Shown here: positions 1 to 8,212 of the stretch, piece after piece
Layout: each line of letters starts with the position of its first letter
How positions within the stretch are numbered: position 1 is the stretch's first letter
DNA from: CAZRDB01 sp964598695
GTDB lineage: Bacteria; Armatimonadota; Zipacnadia; UBA1398
Reading direction: 5' to 3'
Length of the DNA stretch: 37,964 nt
NCBI GenBank assembly: GCA_964598695.1
Contig: CAZRDB010000024.1
Coordinates: 1 to 37,964, forward strand
Position numbers and translations under genes: made by a program
The notes under the pieces: model-generated
Database searches by the model: none
What the model was told of the DNA's origin: nothing
The model's input: only the letters and a program-made list of their open reading frames with translations

Positions 1-36
1 CCCGAGCGCAGCTTGTTGGACAGACGGAGCGGTCTG

Positions 37-2538
37 CTAGTTGCTGGATGCCCCCGCTACGGCGACGGGCGCCTCGAGCGGGACGAACGCGACCTCGCCG
101 CGCTCGTCGAGGTCGCCCAGGATCGCGGAGCCGTCGACGAAGTGGCCCATCAGGAGCTGCTCGGAGAGCGGATCCTCGATCCAGCGCTGGATGACGCGGC
201 GGAGCGGCCGTGCGCCGAGGGCGGGCTCGAAGCCCTCCTCGGCCAGCTTGCGCTTGAGGTCGTCGTAGAGCGAGAGCTTCATGTCGCGCGCGGCGAGCTG
301 TTCTTTGACGCGGAGCCGCTCGAGGTCGTCGACGGCGAGGATCTCGTCCGATGTGACCGAGGGGAGGCCGACGACGTCGTCGAGTCGGTTAAGGAACTCG
401 GGACGGAATGTCTTCTTCAGCTCCTCGAGCACCCGGGTCTTCATCGCCTTGTGCTGGGCCTCTTGCTCGCGGTCGCGATCCTCGCGGCTGGTCGCGGCGG
501 CGCCGGCGAAGCCGATCTCGCGATGGCCGGAGATCTTCTGGGCGCCGACGTTCGAGGTCATGATGAGCACGCAGTGGCGGAAGTCGACCTTGCGGCCGTG
601 CGAGTCGGTCAGCCGGCCGTCCTCCATGACCTGGAGCAGGATGCTGAAGACCTCGGGATCGGCCTTCTCGATCTCGTCGAGCAGCACGACCGAATAGGGC
701 TTGCGCCGGACCTGCTCGGTGAGCTGGCCGCCCTCGTCGTAGCCGACGTAGCCGGGAGGCGCTCCCATCAGGCGGGAGACGGCGAACTTCTCCATGTACT
801 CCGACATGTCGACGCGGATCAGGGAGTCCTCGCTGTCGAAGAGGAACTCGGAGAGCGCGCGGGCGAGGAGCGTCTTGCCGACGCCGGTCGGCCCCAGGAA
901 CATGAAGCAGCCGATGGGGCGGCGCGCGTCCTTCATGCCGGCGCGCGAGCGGCGGACGGCCCGCGCGACGGTCTTGATGGCCTCCTCCTGCCCGATGATG
1001 CGGCGATGGAGTTCCTCCTCCATCCGGAGCAGCTTGCGCGACTCGTCATCGGTGAGGGCCGTGACCGGCACGCCGGTCCAGTTGGAGACGGTCTCGGCGA
1101 TGTCCTGCTCCTCGACCCAGACGATCTCGCTCTCGTTGTCGGCGGCCTCCTCGAGCCGCTCCAGCTCGTGCCGGAGCCCGTCTTCCTCCTCCTTGAGGAG
1201 GTCGGCATGCTCGTAGTCCTGGTCGGCGGCCGCCTCGAGCTTCTCGCGGACGGCCGAGGTGAGCCGGTCACGCAGCTCGGCGATCCGCTCGTGGATCGAG
1301 GGCGAGAGCAGCGAGCGGCGGGCGGCCGACTCGTCGAGGACGTCGATCGCCTTGTCCGGTAGGAAGCGGTCGGTGATGTAGCGATGGCTGAGCAGGACGG
1401 ACGCGCTCACGGCCTCGTCGGAGTACTGGATCCCGTGGTGCTGCTCGTAGCGCGACTGGATCCCCTGGAGGATCTCGATGCTCTCCTCTGTGGTCGGCTC
1501 GCCGACCGAGACGGTCTGGAAGCGGCGCTCGAGCGAGGGATGCTTCTCGATGTACTTGCGGTATTCGTCGAGCGTGGTCGAGCCGATGCACCGGATCTCG
1601 CCGCGGGCGAGGGCCGGCTTGAGGATGTTCGAGGCGTCCATCGCGCCCTCGGCCGCACCGGCGCCCACGAGGGTGTGGATCTCGTCGATGAAGATGAACA
1701 GCTCGCCCTCGCAGGCGCGGATCTCGTCGAGGATCTTCTTCATCCGCTCCTCGAACTCGCCGCGGTACTTGGTTCCGGCGACGATCGCGGCCATGTCGAG
1801 CGCGACGATGCGCTTGCTGCGGAGCCGGCGCGGGACCTCCTCGCGGACGATCCGCTGGGCGAGGCCCTCGACGATCGCGGTCTTGCCGACACCGGGCTCG
1901 CCGACGAGGACGGCATTGTTCTTGGTGCGGCGGCACAGGATCTGCACGACGCGCTGAATCTCGCGCTCGCGCCCGATGATGGGGTCGAGCTTGCCCTCGC
2001 GCGCCAGCTGCGTCAGGTCGCGGCCGAAGTGGTCGAGGGCGGGGGTCTGCCCCTTCTCCGGGGCGGGGCGCCCACGCTGGCTCTGCTGCGGCGGGCTCTC
2101 CTCCTTGCGGCACTCGAGCACGGCGAGGCGGGCCTGCTTGAGGTCCACGCCGAACTTGGTGAGCACGCGGTAGGCGACGCCGCGGGCGACGCGGATCATG
2201 CCGAGCAGCAGGTGCTCGGTCCCGACTACCTGGTGGCCCAGATGCTTCGCCTCACGCAGCGAGAGATGCAGGACCTCCTTGGCCGCCGGAGCGGGCCGCG
2301 GGCTGCTGCCGGTGCGGCTCGGCTCGGGCGTGATCTGCGATTCGATCTCCTGCTTCAGCTTGCCGGTGGTCACTCCCAGGCGGGCGAGGACGCGGACGCC
2401 GCTGGAGCTGGTCTCCCGCAGGAGGCCGAGCAGCAGATGCTCCGTGTCGAAGAACTCGGCGCCGAGGCGGCCCGCCTCGTCCGAGGCGTGCAGGACGACC
2501 CTGCGGGCTCGGTCGCTGAAGCGTTCCCAGACTTGCAC
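37..2538 (-). CDS. clpC: ATP-dependent Clp protease ATP-binding subunit ClpC
   Basis: An 833-residue Hsp100 unfoldase that threads substrates into the ClpP protease chamber in the cytosol. Two Clp N repeats occupy about residues 1-145. AAA domain 1 has Walker A GEPGVGKT (213-220) and Walker B FIFIDEIH. A UVR-like middle segment around 427-462 identifies ClpC rather than ClpA or ClpB. AAA domain 2 has Walker A GPTGVGKT (549-556) and Walker B VVLLDEIEKA. The start is the GTG at 2538: it begins VQVWERFSD, as ClpC N domains do, and AGGAGGAA lies about 8 bases upstream. The frame is open for 51 more codons upstream, but that stretch is low-complexity and unlike ClpC. No clpP, mcsA, mcsB or ctsR lies in the window, so clpC appears to be monocistronic. 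Identification is very secure. Confidence 0.96.
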   Translation of the reverse strand: MQVWERFSDRARRVVLHASDEAGRLGAEFFDTEHLLLGLLRETSSSGVRVLARLGVTTGKLKQEIESQITPEPSRTGSSPRPAPAAKEVLHLSLREAKHLGHQVVGTEHLLLGMIRVARGVAYRVLTKFGVDLKQARLAVLECRKEESPPQQSQRGRPAPEKGQTPALDHFGRDLTQLAREGKLDPIIGREREIQRVVQILCRRTKNNAVLVGEPGVGKTAIVEGLAQRIVREEVPRRLRSKRIVALDMAAIVAGTKYRGEFEERMKKILDEIRACEGELFIFIDEIHTLVGAGAAEGAMDASNILKPALARGEIRCIGSTTLDEYRKYIEKHPSLERRFQTVSVGEPTTEESIEILQGIQSRYEQHHGIQYSDEAVSASVLLSHRYITDRFLPDKAIDVLDESAARRSLLSPSIHERIAELRDRLTSAVREKLEAAADQDYEHADLLKEEEDGLRHELERLEEAADNESEIVWVEEQDIAETVSNWTGVPVTALTDDESRKLLRMEEELHRRIIGQEEAIKTVARAVRRSRAGMKDARRPIGCFMFLGPTGVGKTLLARALSEFLFDSEDSLIRVDMSEYMEKFAVSRLMGAPPGYVGYDEGGQLTEQVRRKPYSVVLLDEIEKADPEVFSILLQVMEDGRLTDSHGRKVDFRHCVLIMTSNVGAQKISGHREIGFAGAAATSREDRDREQEAQHKAMKTRVLEELKKTFRPEFLNRLDDVVGLPSVTSDEILAVDDLERLRVKEQLAARDMKLSLYDDLKRKLAEEGFEPALGARPLRRVIQRWIEDPLSEQLLMGHFVDGSAILGDLDERGEVAFVPLEAPVAVAGASSN

Positions 2539-2609
2539 GGGGTGGTTCCTCCTCCCTTGGGCCGGTGCCGGTGCGCGTGAGTCCGGGCGGCTAGGGGTGT
2601 CTGGAAGGC

Positions 2610-2638
2610 ATTGTAACCGAAAACCGGTACGCAGGGAA
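2610..2638 (-). promoter_or_regulatory. Possible sigma-70-type promoter of clpC
   Basis: Read on the minus strand, TTCCCT (2633-2638) and TACAAT (2610-2615) are separated by exactly 17 bases. The -10 match is good and the -35 match is poor. An ACCG/CGGT mini inverted repeat lies in the spacer. Transcription from here would give a leader of about 65 bases before the GTG start. I saw no CIRCE element or CtsR heptad repeat. The call rests on spacing and the -10 match only. Confidence 0.35.
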
Positions 2639-2739
2639 AACGCGCCGCCACCCGGGCGGATCGCCGGGTCGCAGTGCGGGAATCGGCGCATCGGCGCAGG
2701 ATCGCCGGCCGGCTCGGTCGCCTCGGGGGCCTCCCCGGC

Positions 2740-4236
2740 CTACTCGAGTGTCCCCCGATCGGAGGTGGAGGCGGCCCTTGTGGCCTCGTCGCGCGCCTGT
2801 CGCATCTCCTCGACGCTCTTGGTGTGGAGCCGCGCCGCCCCCTCGTAGCCCTGGCGCGTCGGGAGCCGATCGGGGCCGCTCTGCCGTGCCCGGGCGGCGG
2901 CGACGGCCTCCCCGTACTGGGGCAGCCACTCGGCCTGGGCGACGAGCAGGTCGTCGGTCATCTGCCAGACCTCGGGCGGGTTGCAGACCGCGCCGGCCAG
3001 CGGGTCGAGTAGCATCGCCTGTCGCAGCAGCGCGTCGTCGCCCTGCACGGCTGCTTCGACCGCGAGCCGCTGGACCGAGACCGTCGCGTTGCAGACGGCG
3101 GCACAGCCCAGGGGGAGGTCGCCCACCCGGGGGACGGAGATCCCGTTGCCGTCGACGTAGCAGGGCACCTCGACGATGCAGTCGGGCGGGAGGTTGGGGA
3201 TGCAGCCCTCGTTGACGACGTTGAAGCAGCCGCGGTACTTCCGGCCGGTCTCGAGCGACTCGACGATGTACGAGCCGTGCTCGCCGCCGCGCCGCTCGGG
3301 CTCGAAGGTCCACGGGTCGGCGGCCATCCAGTTCGGGTAGTCGTGCTCGAACCAGTTGCGGCCCTCGGTGCAGACCCGCAGGTAGCCGCCGGTCTCACCG
3401 TTGATCCACGAGCTGAGGTCGATCCACTGCGGGATCTCCTCGGGGCGCTTGCGGTACCAGGCCACGTACTCGCTGAGGTGGCCGTTCGACTCCGTGCTCC
3501 AGTAGCCGAAACGGCGGAGCATGTCGATGCGGACCTTCTCGGTGACGCGGAAGGTCTCGTGGTTCTCGAACCGCTCGAGGAGCTGCGGCGTCAGTTCCTC
3601 GCCCCGGTGCTTCACGCTCACGAACCAGGTCTGGTGGTTGAGGCCGGCGGCGATGAAGTCGACCTCATCCTGTGGAAGGCCGAGAACCTGGGAGATCATC
3701 CAATGGCTTCCCTGCACCCCGTGGCAGAGGCCGAGCATCCGGACGCCGTAGCCGTAGCGGTTGCAGGCCCAGGTGTTCATGGCCATCGGGTTGCTGTAGT
3801 TCATCAGGAGGCAGTCGTCGGCCGCGACCTCGGAGATGTCCTTGCAGACGCCGAGGAGCACGGGGATCGTCCGCTGCGCGTACATGATCCCGCCCGGCGC
3901 GAGCGTGTCGCCGACGCACTGGTCGACGCCGTAGCGGAGCGGGATGTCGATGTCGAGCGCGAAGGCCTCCAGCCCTCCGACGCGCACGAACGAGTAGACG
4001 TAGTCTGCCCCCTCGAAGGCCTCCCGGCGGTCGAGGGTCGCCCGGACGGTGGCTGGGAGGCCGGAGGAGGCGATGTCCCGCTCCACGAGGCGGTGGACCA
4101 TCTCGAGGTTGCGCTCGGAGATGTCGTGGAAGACGAACTCGGTGTCCTGCAGCTCGGGCACGCAGAGGATGTCGCGCACCATCCCGCGCGTGAAGCCGAC
4201 GCTTCCCGCACCCGTCACGGCAACCCGGATCGGCAT
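2740..4236 (-). CDS. Family 4 glycoside hydrolase (alpha-galactosidase / alpha-glucosidase / alpha-glucuronidase type)
   Basis: A 498-residue cytosolic GH4 enzyme. This family cleaves glycosides by an unusual redox mechanism needing NAD+ and a divalent metal, usually Mn2+. An N-terminal Rossmann motif (VTGAGSVGFTRGMVRDIL, from residue 7) binds NAD. NYSNPMAMNTW (146-156) and LGLCHGVQ (169-175), with Cys171 and His172, match the metal and active-site region. GLNHQTWF (199-205) is also conserved in the family. The CHGVQ form is typical of the MelA/AglA side that acts on unphosphorylated alpha-glycosides, but the exact sugar cannot be read from sequence. The start is the ATG at 4236, where the Rossmann fold begins. 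A further 19 upstream codons are open but Arg/Pro-rich and unlikely to be coding. It is flanked by 201- and 163-base spacers and is probably transcribed alone. Confidence 0.9.
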   Translation of the reverse strand: MPIRVAVTGAGSVGFTRGMVRDILCVPELQDTEFVFHDISERNLEMVHRLVERDIASSGLPATVRATLDRREAFEGADYVYSFVRVGGLEAFALDIDIPLRYGVDQCVGDTLAPGGIMYAQRTIPVLLGVCKDISEVAADDCLLMNYSNPMAMNTWACNRYGYGVRMLGLCHGVQGSHWMISQVLGLPQDEVDFIAAGLNHQTWFVSVKHRGEELTPQLLERFENHETFRVTEKVRIDMLRRFGYWSTESNGHLSEYVAWYRKRPEEIPQWIDLSSWINGETGGYLRVCTEGRNWFEHDYPNWMAADPWTFEPERRGGEHGSYIVESLETGRKYRGCFNVVNEGCIPNLPPDCIVEVPCYVDGNGISVPRVGDLPLGCAAVCNATVSVQRLAVEAAVQGDDALLRQAMLLDPLAGAVCNPPEVWQMTDDLLVAQAEWLPQYGEAVAAARARQSGPDRLPTRQGYEGAARLHTKSVEEMRQARDEATRAASTSDRGTLE

Positions 4237-4399
4237 CGCTCGCTCACGCCCTTTCCGCGGCCGGGGTCCCGGCGCGCGTCGGGCATTCCCCACGCGAGCC
4301 GCCGATCCCTGCGGCCGCTCGGACGCCGTACGTGACGCGGGGGACGCCCGGTCGCCCGAGCGCCCCCCGCCGAGAGCGGTCCGATCGTGCCGTGGCCGG

Positions 4400-6475
4400 C
4401 TAGTCGACCCAGGTCAGCGTGCCGCCGGTCACCGTGAACTTGCGCGACGGGAAGGTCTGGTACGGGTTGACGCGCCAGTCCGGGTCCTTGTAGAGCGTCC
4501 CGAAGCTGGTGCCGCCCGCGGCCTTGTAGCCGACCTGACCGTCTACATCGCGGTCGGGCTCGGTGTTGCCGGCGCCGCGGTGGTACTCGAAGCGGATGCA
4601 GTCGCGGTCGGCCTTGGTGTAGTTGTCATCGGGCGACGGCCAGGCGGCGGCCGGCCCGTAGTTCATGATCGAGTTCTCGATGTGCAGGGGGATGTCATCC
4701 TCCGCCATGCGCTCCCAGGGGTGGGGCCAGCAGAAGAGGCCGTGACCGGCCTCGTGACGGAGCAGGCCCGGCCACGGGTTCTGGATGAGCGTCGCGCCGC
4801 CGCCGGTGCACCAGTAGTCCCAGTCGAAGCCGCCGCCGCCGAGGCCGGCGACGCCGGTGTCGGTGAAGTCCTCGACGATCGTGATTGCGACCGCGTTGTG
4901 GCCCCAGATGCCGCCGAAGTCGGTGTCGTCGCCCGAGAAGCGCGGGTCATCGTGGGGACGGCCCTCGAAGATCTCCAGGTACTCCGCGCCGCCGAGCTGG
5001 CCGTCGGTGAGGGCGGGCAGCTCGTTCACGACGAAGGCGCGGATGATCTGCAGGGTCGCCTCGGGCACTTCGGTCTCCGCGTCGAGGAACTTGGTGTAGG
5101 TGACGAAGGTCGGGGGGATCGCCGGGGCGGGGCGCCAGCGCTGGGTGACGCCGGGCACGAAGTCGTTCTCGGCGCCGTGCGGGGCCGACATGAAGCGGCG
5201 CAGCATGTAGGTGTTGTAGCCGGCCGGGATCGCCGTGACATCCTGCGCGCCGGACCAGGTCGTCGCGACCGGGAAGCTACGGGTGAAGATCGCGTCGCCG
5301 GTGACGGTCATCCGGGTGGTGCCCGAGCCGACGCCGTGGATCAGGTAGCGGCCCATGGAGTCGGTCACGTCGGTGAAGGAGTCGAAGCTCACGGTCGCGC
5401 TCTCGACGGCGCTGGGCGGATCGAAGAGCGTGGAGACGATGCCGTGGAAGCCCTGGCGGATGTTGACGCGCACGGAGGCGGGATCGGACTCGCGGCCGTT
5501 GCCGTCACGCAGCACGAGAGTGGCGATGACAACGCCGGTGAGGTCGGGATCGGTGCAGCTGAAGGTCCCGCGCTGGAGCGTGTCGGTGTCGCCGGAGCCG
5601 TCGGCGGATGGATCGGGCGTCCAGACGATGGTGCCGGGGGTGACGACCACGGTACACGGCGCGTTCGGGAAGCCCGGGGCGTACTCGAGCGTGACCTGCT
5701 CGGACTGCTGCTGGACCGGCCACTCGACCGAGGTCGGGACCGTGACCCACTCGGGGTTGCGGGTGCCGATCTGGTACTCCACGGTGGCCTCGGAGTACAG
5801 CCCGTCGCCGTCCGTGGCGCGGAAGGTCGCGGTGTACTCGCCGATCGGCGGGGTGACCGCGTAGACGCCGGTGGTCGTGCTGCTGTGCTCGAACGTGCCG
5901 TTGCCGTCGGCGTCCCACTCGTACTTCGCGATCGGGCCGCCGTCGGAGTCGGCCGCGGTGCCGGTCAGGGTGATCGTCCCACCGGGCAGCGCGATGTCGG
6001 GGGAGGCTGTCGCGACGACGATCGGGTAGGCGGCCGCCGTGGCCTCCAACTGGACATGGACCGGCGTGGCCTGCCCGGCGACGACGGCGACGGTCACCGA
6101 GGCCAGCGCGAGCTGCCGCTCCTCGCCGTCCAGCGCCTGCACGGTGATCCGCTTCTCCGGGTTGGCCTGGACCGGGATCATCCGCTCGACGCTGCCCGCG
6201 ACGACCTCGCTCTTGGCGATCGTCACGGTCTTCTCGGTCGCCACTTCGTCGGCGTTGGCGATGACGACCTCGAGCCGCTCGGTGCCGAACGGGATCAGGC
6301 GCGTGCCGGCTTCGGCGTTGGGCCAGTGGACCTTGAGACTCAGGTAGCCGGCCTTGCCGGCCGGTGTTTCCGGGCCGGTCGGCTGGCTGCCGGAGCCGCA
6401 ACCGATGAAGGCCGCCGCGAGGCACGCGGCGGCAAGTAAGCCGAGGACTAGAGTGCGGGCGCGCAACGATGCCAT
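4400..6475 (-). CDS. Secreted PKD-domain lipoprotein with a zinc-metalloprotease-like C-terminal domain
   Basis: A 691-residue protein beginning at the ATG at 6475 with a lipoprotein signal peptide (lipobox FIGC, Cys26), so it is expected to be membrane-anchored outside the cytoplasm. A beta-rich region follows, then a PKD-like domain at about 150-237, more beta-sandwich repeats and a carboxypeptidase-regulatory-like segment around 343-425. The C-terminal third holds HEAGHGLFCWPH (574-585) and, 17 residues further on, SIMNYG (602-607). HExxH plus a Met-turn-like SIMNY resembles metzincin proteases, but the third histidine is one residue later than in the standard HExxHxxGxxH. It could be a divergent protease or a fold relic. 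Earlier in-frame starts would bury the signal peptide and were not used. It has no close operon partner: the preceding gene ends 234 bases upstream. Confidence 0.7.
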   Translation of the reverse strand: MASLRARTLVLGLLAAACLAAAFIGCGSGSQPTGPETPAGKAGYLSLKVHWPNAEAGTRLIPFGTERLEVVIANADEVATEKTVTIAKSEVVAGSVERMIPVQANPEKRITVQALDGEERQLALASVTVAVVAGQATPVHVQLEATAAAYPIVVATASPDIALPGGTITLTGTAADSDGGPIAKYEWDADGNGTFEHSSTTTGVYAVTPPIGEYTATFRATDGDGLYSEATVEYQIGTRNPEWVTVPTSVEWPVQQQSEQVTLEYAPGFPNAPCTVVVTPGTIVWTPDPSADGSGDTDTLQRGTFSCTDPDLTGVVIATLVLRDGNGRESDPASVRVNIRQGFHGIVSTLFDPPSAVESATVSFDSFTDVTDSMGRYLIHGVGSGTTRMTVTGDAIFTRSFPVATTWSGAQDVTAIPAGYNTYMLRRFMSAPHGAENDFVPGVTQRWRPAPAIPPTFVTYTKFLDAETEVPEATLQIIRAFVVNELPALTDGQLGGAEYLEIFEGRPHDDPRFSGDDTDFGGIWGHNAVAITIVEDFTDTGVAGLGGGGFDWDYWCTGGGATLIQNPWPGLLRHEAGHGLFCWPHPWERMAEDDIPLHIENSIMNYGPAAAWPSPDDNYTKADRDCIRFEYHRGAGNTEPDRDVDGQVGYKAAGGTSFGTLYKDPDWRVNPYQTFPSRKFTVTGGTLTWVD

Positions 6476-6688
6476 GGGTGTCTTCCCCAGTCTTCGTCGT
6501 GTCAGGGCCCTGCGGCCACTGGCAGGATTCCCCCCGTAGCCGCAGAGGCGGCGCGGCTCGGGGGCCTTGTCGAGACGGTTTCCTGTCGGATCGAACTCGT
6601 CGTGCATCCGTTGTCCCAAGGTCTAGAGGGCCGCGGCGCGCGAGGCCCATTACGACGCCGGTGCGGACCGATCGGGCCGCACTCGCTC

Positions 6689-6705
6689 CGCCGGCGCTGC
6701 CGGCG
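6689..6705 (-). terminator. Stem-loop just after the M16 operon, possible terminator
   Basis: CGCCGGC and GCCGGCG form a perfect 7-bp stem around a 3-base loop, starting 4 bases past the stop codon of the last gene of the pgi/M16 operon. No T-tract follows on the minus strand, so it may act as an RNA 3'-end stabiliser or a weak intrinsic terminator. Confidence 0.3.
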
Positions 6706-6709
6706 CGGG

Positions 6710-8212
6710 CTAGCCGCCACGCGCCGCGTCGAGCACCACGGCAGAGAGGGGGTCTCCCAGCTCGAGCACATGCACGGGGCCGAGGTCACGCAACGAGATG
6801 GCGTGTGTCTCGTCTCGAGTCAGGAGCTGCTCCGCAGGGCCGACGATCACCCAGCGGTGCTCTTCCGTTCGAATATACGCTCGGCTCGCCTCCGTAACCT
6901 GCTTCCGTGTGCAGGCCTCGGACTTGGCGTACCAGGTGTTGTAGTAGTCGAGGGGCTGTCCGTCGATCAGCAGCGTCGCGTAGTTGTCGGCCAGGGCCGA
7001 CGCGCTCTCGAAGAAGCCCACCCAGTAGCCGAACAGCGACCGCTTCGCGCGCTCCAGCTCGTCGGCCTCGGGACCGCTCGCGAGGTAGGCCGCGACCTCG
7101 TCGCGGATCACCCCGGCCACGTAGGCGGCCGATTCCACGGGCACACCGGCGTACATCTCCTGCAGCCCCCGGTAGCCGCTCTCCGACCACCCGCCCGCGT
7201 AGACACTGTATGCGAGGCCCTCGCGGGTCCGGATCCGGCTCACCAGCCGGGAGTCGAAGTTGCCTCCGAGGGCCACGTTGGTGAGTCGCACGGCGTACGA
7301 GTCCGGATCGTACCGAGGATCGCGCAGGTCGAACCCGTACTGCGCGCAATGGACCTCGGCCTCGTTCGAGGGCATGTCCACGACATAGACACCCGGAGGA
7401 AGACCGGCGGCGGGCCCCGGCGGCGTTCGCTCGGCGGGCGGGCGCCCCTCCTCCGTCCATCCGTCCAGGAGCGGAGCCAGCACCGCGGCCGCCTCGTCGC
7501 GCTCGATGTCGCCGGCCAGCGCCACGACCAGGCTCGCCGGCCGCAGCCACTGGGAGACGAACCGCGCGATGTCCTCCCTCGCGATGGCCTCGAGGCTGGC
7601 GCCGGTGGGCATCCGGCCGGCCGGGTGGCCGGCGTAGAGCACCTGGTTGACGTACAACGCGGCCACGTCGCCCGGAGCGTCGAAGCGGTGGCGGAGCAGT
7701 TCCAGCTCGCGCTCGCGCAGCAGCTCCAGGCGGTCGTCCTCAAGTCGAGGCCGGCGGACCATCTCGGCCAGGAGCTGCACGGCCCGCGGGAGATCCTCGC
7801 GGAGGCAGCTCAGCGACAGCTCGGAGCGCTGCGTGTCGGTCCGCGCGCCGGTCTCGATGGCGAGCGACTCCAGTTCGGCGAGGAGGTCGGAGGCGGACAA
7901 CGCGCCGGCGCCGCCTGAGCGGACCAGCTCGAGGGCCAGCTCCGCCAGGCCTTCCTTGCCGGCGGGATCATCGAACGAGCCGCAGCGGAAGTGGAGCGTG
8001 ATCTCGACCACCGGCACGCCATGGTCGGTGACGACGAAGCACGGGATCTCGCCCGGCAGCACAACCCGAGCCTCCTCGGCCCCGGGGGGCTGGAAGGCGA
8101 GCGGGGGGAACGCGAGGTCGCCCGGGTGTGCGGGGATCGCCTGCGCCCAGGCGCACGCCGCCCAGGCGGAGAGGACGAGTAGGAGCGCCGGCAGGCGCGG
8201 ACGCCGCGTCAT
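6710..8212 (-). CDS. M16 family peptidase-like protein, non-catalytic subunit
   Basis: A 500-residue exported protein (signal peptide about 1-25, ending ...ACAWAQA) with the two-lobed M16 (pitrilysin/insulinase) fold. The zinc motif HxxEH is lost: residues 88-95 read GLAELALE where active members have GLAHxxEH. It keeps the C-lobe motif GGNFDSRL...TREGLAYSVY, typical of the partner that supplies the Arg/Tyr pair to a heterodimeric M16 enzyme. Its ATG overlaps the TGA of the active subunit by 4 bases (ATGA) behind a strong GAGGAGG, indicating translational coupling. Bacterial active/inactive M16 pairs and mitochondrial processing peptidase are built this way. It probably forms a periplasmic peptidase with its neighbour; the substrate is unknown. 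Confidence 0.9.
   Translation of the reverse strand: MTRRPRLPALLLVLSAWAACAWAQAIPAHPGDLAFPPLAFQPPGAEEARVVLPGEIPCFVVTDHGVPVVEITLHFRCGSFDDPAGKEGLAELALELVRSGGAGALSASDLLAELESLAIETGARTDTQRSELSLSCLREDLPRAVQLLAEMVRRPRLEDDRLELLRERELELLRHRFDAPGDVAALYVNQVLYAGHPAGRMPTGASLEAIAREDIARFVSQWLRPASLVVALAGDIERDEAAAVLAPLLDGWTEEGRPPAERTPPGPAAGLPPGVYVVDMPSNEAEVHCAQYGFDLRDPRYDPDSYAVRLTNVALGGNFDSRLVSRIRTREGLAYSVYAGGWSESGYRGLQEMYAGVPVESAAYVAGVIRDEVAAYLASGPEADELERAKRSLFGYWVGFFESASALADNYATLLIDGQPLDYYNTWYAKSEACTRKQVTEASRAYIRTEEHRWVIVGPAEQLLTRDETHAISLRDLGPVHVLELGDPLSAVVLDAARGG

Noticed and set aside
21..36. CAGAC/GTCTG hairpin just after the clpC stop as a terminator
   Set aside because: Only a 5-bp stem with no T-tract; too weak to call in this base composition.
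13..2580. Long plus-strand open frames antisense to clpC
   Set aside because: They are the mirror of clpC codons in GC-rich DNA, give Leu/Gly/Arg-rich low-information protein and have no domain; clpC is unequivocal.
2539..2691. A 51-residue N-terminal extension of ClpC
   Set aside because: It has no similarity to ClpC, and a better start with a ribosome site lies at 2538; the extension would also cover the promoter-like site.
6476..6709. A promoter for the PKD lipoprotein
   Set aside because: Candidate hexamers (TTGGGA, TAATGG) do not have a plausible spacing or partner.
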